The translations under genes and the position numbers were made by a program. Shown here one piece after another: positions 56,177-64,000 of a stretch of 64,000 nucleotides of DNA (positions within the stretch are counted from its first letter, which is position 1; each line of letters begins with the position of its first letter). The DNA lies in NCBI GenBank assembly GCA_964019425.1, contig OZ025831.1, positions 124,001 through 188,000 of the forward strand, in the 5' to 3' direction. This DNA is from Flectonema sp. DT1601. Taxonomy: Eukaryota; Euglenozoa; Diplonemea; Diplonemida; Diplonemidae. A model generated the notes under the pieces. It had not been told where the DNA came from. It searched no databases and saw nothing but the letters and a program-made list of their open reading frames with translations.

Positions 56177-58021
56177 TCAATGCAGATCGGGTGCAGGTTG
56201 GTCGAGGATGTCTACTGCGGCCTTGGGGCTTGAAGGGTCGGGGAACTTCGAAGCTCGCCTGACAAAAGCAGACTGTGCACGATCGCGAGAAGGAGTGGTA
56301 GGGGATAGCAACATTGGAATACCTGGAATAACAGATACCGACTGACGAGAACGCGAACCACGAAAACTCATTTGCTGAGGAGGCATAGGAGGAGATTTGA
56401 AAAGCATGGATTGGACAGCAGCAAAAGACGACGATTCCACTGCAAAAGACTGTCCAGCGTGCTCCTTTTTAACTCCAGCTGGAGCACGAGGAGAGAATGG
56501 TTCCGCGTCTCCTACTACAGACTTGTCGTAAAGAAGTAGTGACTCTCTCAAATTATTATGATGATCAGTGAGGCACTTCTCGAGAGTTTCCTCGATCAGT
56601 TTTTCAAGTTCTTTCTTTGGTATTAAGTGAGCGAAATGCGGTGGGGCTTCATCTTGCACTCGTCTGGCGCCATTGTAAAACCCAAGAGCCACCATCCCAT
56701 TTTGCTGAATCTTTCTCTTTCGCTTGCGTTCCTCCCACTTGCGGCGCTGGAGGATGTGCATCCAGCGTTTCTTTGTGTACAACTCTGAGAGAATTGAATC
56801 CCTGTATTCTACTGACACGTCTGGTACCCATTCTAACCGCCTGAAAATACTACTATTATGAGAGACGGCCTTTTGGTCCAACTTTGATCTGAAATGAGCC
56901 ATCTTCTTATAAAGAGGCTGTAAGGTACACAACTTACTTTCATTTTGTTGCCTCACCTGCCCTTGTAAAGAAGCCAGGTGTCTGTCCCATTGCATTTTCC
57001 AGAGCTCAATTCGAGCCCGACGGCGGTGGAGACAACCACGGACACTAGCTTGGAATTCCTTTATTTTTTCGACTTTACGGTTGCAATAAAATCGAAGCAA
57101 GTTGCCCTTTGTGAAACCAGATATGAATTGTTTAATCATTGTAGCGAAATGTGCTTTAATAGAGTCATCGCTTACAGCTGAGATTTGAACTTGTGATCGA
57201 GACCTCCTGGGTGACGGTGCAGCTGCAGCCTCAACGCTTTCTCTTATCATCTTCATAGACTTCGCTAATACTGTAGCTATTAACCACTGACCGAGCTGAG
57301 AAGTCCGCTCAGTGTTGCACAAGATCCTCTCAGCCAATTTATTCTCCTTTTGGGCAAGTTTTTCTTCTTTCTCGGCCTCCTCGCGTTCAATCATCTCTCT
57401 GCGTTTCTTTGTAATACTTTTTGCGAGGAGCCTCTTTTTGCGTTGTTTTAATGCCTGTTTTGTTTTGTGTTTTCACATCGTAATAATGCGACAACAATAA
57501 AAACAACAAACCTGTCTGCGGGCATCCCTCCAGGCGGCAACCTGTTCAGCATTACGGCGAAGGATGTCATGATCATAAGAAGCTTGCCTAATGGCCTTCA
57601 CTCGTTCGATGTAGACGTCGAATGACTTGCGGCGAGTTTTGTTGCTGCGAAGCATATCAACACGTTTTTGAAGAAGACCGCGAGGAATGTTTTTTGGAAG
57701 CTCTGCTGAAGTACTCCAAACAAACTCCGTCCTGTCTCCGTTTTCACTGAGAGAATCACCTCGTAGCATACCCAACATTTGTTCGATAGCACCTGCACGC
57801 TCCTCATGCCCACCCTGGACATCAACAGAGCCCTCACTTGCGTCTTTACCGGGACTTGTCATCTCATATCCAACACTATACTCGTCTTCAGATGATCCTG
57901 CTTCTAATGTCGGTGCTGGAATAACCCCCCTCATCACAACATTTATTCGACTGGTGTACGAGCTGAGTTGCGAACGGGGAGTTGGTACATCATCTTCAAT
58001 CGCAGGAAGCGAGAAGTCCAT
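56177..58021 (-). CDS. Coiled-coil protein with IQ-like motif, two coding exons
   Basis: Exons 57512-58021 and 56177-57454, with a 57-nt intron (57455-57511, GTTTGT...AAACAG) between codons. The product is about 595 aa. Exon 1 has an acidic Ser-rich region and a basic segment (KRVDMLRSNKTRRKSFDVYIERVKAIRQ). Exon 2 opens with a highly charged coiled coil (LKQRKKRLLAKSITKKRREMIER...), then an IQ-like helix (IKEFQASVRGCLHRRRARIE) that could bind calmodulin, another basic coiled coil (KRWMHILQRRKWEERKRKRK) and a Ser/Pro-rich tail. This architecture is common among basal-body and axonemal proteins, and RSPH3 nearby in the same genome makes a ciliary role plausible, but I do not recognise the family. 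Confidence 0.7.
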
Positions 58022-58159
58022 AGGATCACTGAGATGAAGATAAATACGTAAAAATAGTACACGAACGCTAATAAAGAGGTTCTTCTCGATTTAAAATTTA
58101 TGAGATTGTTTCATGTTTCTGTCTCAAACTCTAAAAAAATTCTGAGGGAAGGGGAAAAA

Positions 58160-58233
58160 AGGCACCTGAGGGAGTCGAACCCTCGACCTTACGCTTACTG
58201 GGCGTACGCTCTAACCAACTGAGCTAAGGCGCC
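58160..58233 (-). tRNA. tRNA-Thr (anticodon AGU), no intron, C at position 33
   Basis: On the minus strand GGCGCCT pairs with AGGTGCC (one G-U), discriminator T at 58160; D arm GCTC...GAGC; anticodon stem TACGC/GCGTA with loop CCAGTAA; T arm GAGGG-TTCGACT-CCCTC. The loop reads anticodon AGT with C instead of the near-universal U at position 33. The GGCGCC start and T discriminator match animal tRNA-Thr. A short T run follows on the minus strand (58155-58160). Confidence 0.92.
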
Positions 58234-59189
58234 GATATTTTCAAAAATTTATTTATTTATTAAAAATTGGTTTCGTCTCGGTTGGATCCGAGGGGGGTGA
58301 TTTGCGGTTTTCCAGGTCAAAAAAATGCTGAATCTTTTTTTTGTAGCAAAAAAAAAAGTTGTTGTCATACATGTCTTCAACATTGCTTCTGGCCCCCTCA
58401 CCTCTCCACCGCAAGAATCTTGCAGCAGGCCAGGGATTCTGGCAGGGCGTTAAAAACACAATTCGTCAATTCCCTCAACGACAATGACATGTGATTTCCT
58501 TGTTATCTACAAGATTAACAAAAGGAAACTCGGCGATGCTAAGCTCAGTTATCACAGATCATTAGTTCATCAGCTAGCGTCCCTTCCCCCCGCCAGGGGT
58601 TCCCTCTTGCAGTATTCGTGTTTTGACACTTCCCGATTGTGTCTGATCACTTATCCAATCAGAGACACTCAGCTCTGGCTTATGTAAATTTTCGCAGATG
58701 GCGAGAAGCAGGCTGCTTGATCATCTCATTGCACCTGTTAATTGAAATACTAGTAACAACAAATCATACAAATCAATCCACGTAAATAATTGTGATTCGT
58801 TGCTTCTGAACGACACACGTTTCTAAAATAAGATATTCAGACCCGCGATGATAATTTGCAGATCTTCAGCAAAAAAGGCTGCTGATCTTTGAAAGTATCT
58901 TTCTTTGCAAGTCTCAAGAATAGATATCAGTTTGAGGAAAGGGAAAAAAATCAGCTTTAAAAATGTTCGTAAAATACCGTCACTGTGAGAGCTAGAAAGG
59001 ATCCAATGCGATGACATTCTTTTTACCCATTTTCATTGTTACAAAAGATTTTAGTTTAAAGAATTCAGGTGATTAAAATAACCTACTAAAGTGTTTGTTG
59101 ATAACACACAAAATGACGAATCATTAGAAGTGTTGTTGGTGCAAAAGAGAAAAAAAAAAAACTTTAACTGGGAAAGCCTTACTAAAGTG
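58234..59189. other. Intergenic region of about 950 bp
   Basis: No gene or RNA is supported. It has short A/T runs, and a CCAATCAG motif at about 58651. Small ORFs in it show no recognisable domains. Confidence 0.45.
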
Positions 59190-60592
59190 TTAGTATTGTT
59201 CTCCTTCTTCCTCCTCTTCATCGAACTCACCCTCGTCTCCGACACTGGCATCCTGGTACTGTTGGTATTCAGATACCAAGTCGTTCATGTTCGACTCGGC
59301 CTCAGTGAATTCCATCTCGTCCATACCTGTGGTATTTTATTGTTTCAAAGGTAACAAAGAAATAGTAATTACGAGAAATGTTACAAACCTTCACCAGTGT
59401 ACCAGTGGAGGAACGCCTTTCTTCTAAACATGGCAGTGAACTGCTCAGAGACTCTCTTAAACATCTCCTGAATGCAGGTGTTGTTTCCAATGAAGCAGGT
59501 CGACATCTTCAATCCCTTTGGAGGGATGTCACAGATTGACGACTTGATGTTGTTTGGAATCCACTCAACGAAGTAGCTGCTGTTCTTGTTCTGAACGTTC
59601 AACATTTGCTCATCAACTTCCTTGGTGGAAACTCTTCCTCTGAACAACTGGGAGGCGGTCAAGTATCTTCCGTGACGTGGGTCTGATGCGCACATCATGT
59701 TCTTGGCGTCGAATGACTGTTGAGTGAGCTCAGGAACAGTCAAGGCACGGTACTGCTGGGATCCTCTTGAGGTCAGAGGAGCGAATCCGACCAAGAAGAA
59801 GTGAAGACGTGGGAACGGAATCAAGTTGACGGCCAACTTTCTCAAGTCAGAGTTCAACTGACCAGGGAATCTGAGGCAGCAGGTAACTCCAGACATGACA
59901 GCTGACACCAAGTGGTTCAAGTCTCCGAAGGTTGGAGTGGTCAACTTCAGAGTACGGAAGCAGATGTCGTACAGAGCCTCGTTATCAATCATGATACACT
60001 CATCAGCGTTCTCAACCAACTGATGGATAGAAAGGGTTGCGTTGTACGGCTCAACAACAGTGTCAGATACCTTTGGTGATGGAATAACAGAGAAGGTAAG
60101 CATCATTCTGTCTGGGTACTCCTCTCGCAATTTTGAGATGAGGAGGGTTCCCATACCGGATCCGGTACCTCCTCCAAGAGAGTGAGCCAACTGGAATCCC
60201 TGAAGGCAGTCACAGCTCTCAGCCTCCTTTCTGCAAACATCGAGAACGCTGTCGATAAGTTCAGCTCCCTCAGTGTAGTGACCCTTGGCCCAGTTGTTAC
60301 CGGCTCCAGTCTGTCCGAAGATGAAGTTGTCAGGACGGAAGATCTGTCCGTATGGTCCAGCTCTAACGGAGTCCATAGTACCTGGTTCAAGGTCCATTAG
60401 GACAGCTCTTGGGACATATCTTCCTCCAGTGGCCTCGTTGAAGTAGACGTTGATACGCTCCAACTGAAGGTCGGAGTCTCCCTGGTAGGTACCAGTTGGG
60501 TCAACTCCGTGCTCATCAGACACGACTTCCCAGAACTTTGAACCGATCTGGTTACCGCACTGACCTGCCTGGATGGAAACGATTTCTCTCAT
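59190..60592 (-). CDS. TUBB: Beta-tubulin, two coding exons
   Basis: Exons 59389-60592 and 59190-59326; intron 59327-59388 (62 nt, GTTTGT...CCACAG) inside the Gly codon of TGEGMDEMEF. 446 aa, the normal length. It starts with the MREI autoregulation tetrapeptide and has the GGGTGSGMG nucleotide loop, the NADE/NDEAL region, the [15 protein letters not shown] segment and an acidic tail of alternating Glu ending in EQY. The ATG at 60590-60592 starts MREI; the longer upstream frame is 5' UTR with a TTTTCAG splice acceptor. It forms the microtubule heterodimer with alpha-tubulin. The sequence is very close to animal beta-tubulins, including the [16 protein letters not shown]-terminal helix. Confidence 0.97.
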
Positions 60593-60938
60593 TTTCTGGT
60601 TGTTAAAGAAGCTGAAAATGAAAATATGACTTCTACATTCCAAGTTGTCGAGTAACTGAACACAGACAATCGAACGGTGCAAAATATACCTGTCAAATAA
60701 AAGAAAGTCGATGGTATTTCACCGAATACTATCCTTGGATGCAGCATTTGTGGCAGAGTACCGAAGTATGCAAAAAAAAAAACGAAATCGTGAATTCTTT
60801 TTAGAATAAAAATCCTTCCACGGCATTTGATGTCCAGACCACTTTGTGGCAGTCACATGGTGTAATGTTAAGAAGTTATTAAATTATTATCTGGGGCTAG
60901 GATAGTATTTCCTAACATGTTGATAGTTTAAGGGAAAT
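60593..60938. other. Beta-tubulin 5' region and intergenic spacer
   Basis: Contains the probable 5'-UTR intron acceptor of the tubulin gene close to 60610 and the 3' flank of the glycosyltransferase. No gene is seen. Confidence 0.5.
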
Positions 60939-63140
60939 CTATTCAAGGTTTCTTTCCAACACGAGTCTTTTGATGTCAACAAGACGACGAGCAATTATCG
61001 GGGCAACAGCTTCTTGCGAATAGTTCGCAACAATGTGTTCGCGTGCTCGAGCACCGAGACGTGAAGCTTCATCTCGATTTGAAAACACCCATCGCATGAG
61101 TCGCTTAAAATCAGGCAACGATGGAACAGCCCAGTTCGAACCCTGGGGAAAACCACTTCCAGAAACTGGTTCAGTTCCGTTAATTGGGATGAGAAGAGAA
61201 GTACTGTCTGTCGCAAACTCTGTTATACCTGACCAGTTGGTTGCTATAACTGGAAGCCCCATCGCCATTGCCTCGTGAATCGGTAATCCCCAACCTTCTC
61301 CTTTAGTTGGCATTAATAAACAGTTTGCTGCTTTATACAATTTAGGCATCATTACCATTTCAATTTCTTCCGGAATTATAATTATTTCTGGGAGGTTGGT
61401 GAGATCGTACCCTTCTCTCTTTGCAAATTCCTCAACTTTGTGGAGGATTCGTTTTTTGTTTCTTGGATCCCTGTCCATGTAAAGGTAGGTTTTTAGTACT
61501 AAAACTACGTCGTCTTCCTTACTAAATTCTTCAAAGTACCCTTTCAGCAACGTTTTCCACCCTTTGCGTAGTTCCCACTTGAAATTTGAGAGGAAGACGA
61601 ACTTGTTATTCGAAAGCGATAAATCCATTGGAGAAACAGCTGAAGGATCGAATAGCAGAATGTCAACACACTCAGGAACAACATAAATAGGAACTTTCAG
61701 ATTAGGGGTGTCTTGTTCTATGATATTTTTCATGAAAGTGGATGGAACCCAAACCTCATCGACAGACTTCGAGTCTTCGTTAGATAAGATCGATAACCAA
61801 GAAGAGGGAAGCTTATCGACCTCGAGCATTGATCTTCCAACAACATAATCAGGTCTGTTAGTAACAGTGATAACACCTGAGTAAGGAAACGTTGGATAGT
61901 GTTCCATTGGTTTATGAGACACCCAAATCGATACGTGTTCTTCTGTTGGAATAAAGTCTCTCAGAACACTATCAAACTGCTTTGGATGAGTTAACTGCTT
62001 TAAACGATTTTGAACCGACTCAGGGTATCCTCTGCAAAAGCAGTTTTCTTCAGCAACAGCACGTGTTTGCAACACCAACTTATCCAATACCGAAAGGAAA
62101 GCAATTGCTTCTATGTTAAATCCTGTACAGTCACACCATACATCCCAATCTAGAGAGACACCAAGCAATGATGCCTTTTGTTGAACTGCTCCTTGTAACC
62201 AAGTTTCTCTTTGTAAGTGAATAAAGTGAAGTAAATCATTATTAAAGTGTTCTGAATCAAAAGATAAGTTCTCCAACCCCGAAGAGTCATCTATTATAAC
62301 TTTGTTAGGTAAAGCTGTTATTCTGTAAGAGTGATCACGACCAGCTGTCTTTAATTGTAATTGCATATCAATCAGATGCCTACTTAACGACTGAGATGTT
62401 TCCTCGTATCCCGTCACAGTTGCTATGTCAGTAGCTCTGAAGAGGATGCATTCAGATGCTACAAAAACATCAGTTGTCGATTCTCTACCACTGGTTGAGG
62501 TTTCTTCGACATACCCGGCAAAATTCCTCTGCAACACAGTTGTGTCTCCAGACATTATAAAAGGAGAAACTCCGTGTGAAATAATAACACCTGATTTTGA
62601 AACAGCTTTGCATGTAGTCGCCAAGACTGTATTGTCAGTTCGAAGTAACTCGGAGGCTTTCAGCAAATAAGCTGTCGTGTATGAGGCTGTAAAACCAATG
62701 AATAAAGGTTTCTCAGTACCGATAACTTTCATTATTTCTAAGTATTCTCGAGTCACTACTGAAGGGTTGAAGTTACTTATCGGCTCAGATGACTGGTGTA
62801 GGACTAGTCCGTAGTCTTCTGGTATCGCTTTTCTAAAATTATAAACTTTGTCTTGACGTTCGTTTGCCACAATCAGCATTGCTGCACTTCCTAGTAGGTC
62901 TCTGGCTCCATTCCTTGTTTGCCAATCTACAAATGACATAATCAATAATGTTTTTACATTCCTCTCAAGCTTAGGAATCCTAACAATATTGTACTCACGT
63001 GCCGTGTCGGTATTGCTGCTTACTTTTGCGTCTCCCGATTGAGGACCACTTCCAAGGCTACTGATCCCCATAGCAACAACTAACAACATAATTGTGGTCA
63101 ATCCAAGTATAAGAATTCTTCTTCTATCTCGGTACTTCAT
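60939..63140 (-). CDS. Type II membrane glycosyltransferase (GT4/group 1 fold)
   Basis: 733 aa, single exon. A short cytosolic basic start (MKYRDRRR) is followed by a signal anchor (ILILGLTTIMLLVVAMGIS, residues 9-27), so it is probably Golgi or ER bound with a luminal catalytic part. The C-terminal third carries the GT-B donor-site signature of group 1 transferases: NKFVFLSNFKWELRKGWKTLL (about 505-525) and EGWGLPIHEAMAMGLPVIAT with the E-x7-E motif (about 639-660), then a GITEF loop. The N-terminal ~450 residues are less familiar and may be the acceptor-side Rossmann domain. Donor and acceptor sugars are not predictable. Confidence 0.82.
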   Translation of the reverse strand: MKYRDRRRILILGLTTIMLLVVAMGISSLGSGPQSGDAKVSSNTDTAREYNIVRIPKLERNVKTLLIMSFVDWQTRNGARDLLGSAAMLIVANERQDKVYNFRKAIPEDYGLVLHQSSEPISNFNPSVVTREYLEIMKVIGTEKPLFIGFTASYTTAYLLKASELLRTDNTVLATTCKAVSKSGVIISHGVSPFIMSGDTTVLQRNFAGYVEETSTSGRESTTDVFVASECILFRATDIATVTGYEETSQSLSRHLIDMQLQLKTAGRDHSYRITALPNKVIIDDSSGLENLSFDSEHFNNDLLHFIHLQRETWLQGAVQQKASLLGVSLDWDVWCDCTGFNIEAIAFLSVLDKLVLQTRAVAEENCFCRGYPESVQNRLKQLTHPKQFDSVLRDFIPTEEHVSIWVSHKPMEHYPTFPYSGVITVTNRPDYVVGRSMLEVDKLPSSWLSILSNEDSKSVDEVWVPSTFMKNIIEQDTPNLKVPIYVVPECVDILLFDPSAVSPMDLSLSNNKFVFLSNFKWELRKGWKTLLKGYFEEFSKEDDVVLVLKTYLYMDRDPRNKKRILHKVEEFAKREGYDLTNLPEIIIIPEEIEMVMMPKLYKAANCLLMPTKGEGWGLPIHEAMAMGLPVIATNWSGITEFATDSTSLLIPINGTEPVSGSGFPQGSNWAVPSLPDFKRLMRWVFSNRDEASRLGARAREHIVANYSQEAVAPIIARRLVDIKRLVLERNLE

Positions 63141-63754
63141 TTTTGTTATATTTTTTTATTTCTTTTTGTTACTCTTTCTTCAAAATAATGAATAACAGAC
63201 TTTGCATCTAATGCAATTGGAGTGACAAGAAGCCATCATTTTCTACGTCAACCTGTTAAGTAAAACTGCACAAATACGTAAAAAGAAAAATTTAAAGAAT
63301 ACAATATCAAAAAGAATGAAATAATTTATATTTGCTGAATACTTCATTAGTAAGTTTCTTAACAACAGCCCTCAAAAAAAAAAAAAAAAGGGCGAAAAAA
63401 AAAGGGAAGGGGAAAGGGTTTTTTTTTTGAATAATTTCTACAAAAAAAATATATAAAAAAATAAAAAAAAATAGGTACAACAAAAGGGACATACAATTAG
63501 GCAACCGAAATTAACTTAATTTCAGGTAAAAAAAACTCAGTTAAAATGTAGTAATTACTTTGAGTTTACCTCTCACATTCACTAACCGTGTGAACGGAAT
63601 CATCAATGAGCTATAAAATAAAGCAAAAAATACAAAAAACGGGAAAGAACATAACAAAACAAGGATGAAAAAGAAAGGGGAAGCAGCTATCTGCAACTAT
63701 TGACCCCATGAATGGTACAGTTCAACCAGCAGGAGTACTCTACCACACGTAATA
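63141..63754. other. AT-rich intergenic region
   Basis: No gene is seen. Long A and T runs occur between 63374 and 63475. It holds the glycosyltransferase promoter side and the 3' flank of the last gene. Confidence 0.5.
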
Positions 63755-64000
63755 TTATGGACACTGTCTGCAGTAAGATGGGTATTGTGGAGTACTTGGA
63801 GATTGATAATATGAAGGTGAGTTGTATTGCATTGGTGATCTCATAGGACTTGCAAACCCTCCAACAGGAGACATATTAGTACCGTAAGGAGACATTGCAT
63901 TATTAGGTTGCCAGTAATTAGTATTTGGTGTCGATGGATCAGATAGGTTGGATATTTTAACAGTGCGGACACCGTGGCGGACGTCGCTTTGTTTTGGAGG
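63755..64000 (-). CDS. C-terminus of an unidentified protein, Pro/Ser/Tyr-rich (partial)
   Basis: The minus strand is open from the window edge to TAA at 63755-63757 (81 codons). The tail reads VRHGVRTVKISNLSDPST, then a low-complexity stretch of SP/YY/QY units (SPYGTNMSPVGGFASPM; SPSYYQSPSTPQYP) ending in CRQCP. Codon-like structure and lack of stops support coding. Such tails occur in transcription and RNA-binding regulators, but no domain is within the window. The upstream part or exon lies outside. Confidence 0.5.
   Translation of the reverse strand, partial: PPKQSDVRHGVRTVKISNLSDPSTPNTNYWQPNNAMSPYGTNMSPVGGFASPMRSPMQYNSPSYYQSPSTPQYPSYCRQCP

Noticed and set aside
60593-60682. Upstream extension of the beta-tubulin frame
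   Set aside because: The MREI start is universal for beta-tubulin and a splice acceptor lies just upstream, so the extension is 5' UTR or intron.

Overview
The window looks like nuclear DNA of a flagellated eukaryote. The host genes have short spliceosomal introns of about 57-107 nt with GT...AG ends. They include an animal-like beta-tubulin, a radial-spoke protein (RSPH3, so motile 9+2 cilia) and tRNA-Tyr(GUA) with a 10-nt intron at the usual place. Small genes, close spacing and a very animal-like tubulin fit an early-branching animal or a unicellular relative. I cannot name the species.

Layout. (1) 1-4.2 kb, host genes, all on the minus strand: the start of a membrane protein, a nucleoside hydrolase, a DJ-1/PfpI protein and RSPH3. 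(2) 4.5-9.5 kb, repeats: a broken piggyBac transposase, a ~0.5-kb retroposon present as two inverted copies (one carrying a nested insertion with a target duplication), a 5'-truncated LINE and a tRNA-type SINE. (3) 9.6-52.8 kb, a retroelement block. From about 20.6 kb to 52.8 kb every element I can orient lies on the minus strand, and each A-tail is joined almost directly to the 5' end of the next element. (4) 52.86-64 kb, host genes again: tRNA-Tyr, a two-exon orphan gene, a ubiquitin-like/ankyrin protein, an IQ/coiled-coil protein, tRNA-Thr, beta-tubulin, a membrane glycosyltransferase and the end of one more gene.

Two kinds of autonomous retrotransposon dominate. The first is a giant RLE-type LINE, present as three diverged members (ORFs of 2837, 3087 and about 1710 codons; the last two 5'-truncated). 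Around the reverse transcriptase and PD-(D/E)XK-like nuclease it carries an OTU protease (member 1), one or two USP-type deubiquitinase domains, paired RNase H1-type hybrid-binding domains, an RNase H-fold-like module, long acidic or repetitive linkers and a C-terminal Cys finger (members 2 and 3). The second is an APE-type LINE with RNase H (families A and B, both with full-length copies). Its ORF1 and ORF2 share one frame and are separated by a single UGA; a 2A peptide (GDVERNPGP) stands at the start of ORF2. In family B the stop context is UGA-CUA-G, the classic readthrough motif.

SINEs appear to live off these LINEs. One type has a tRNA-like head fused to about 330 bp of the LINE A/B 3' UTR. 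Another has four or five tandem tRNA-like heads in front of a second tRNA-derived body. Families A and B differ widely in coding sequence but share an almost identical 3' UTR, as if the 3' end were an exchangeable recognition module.
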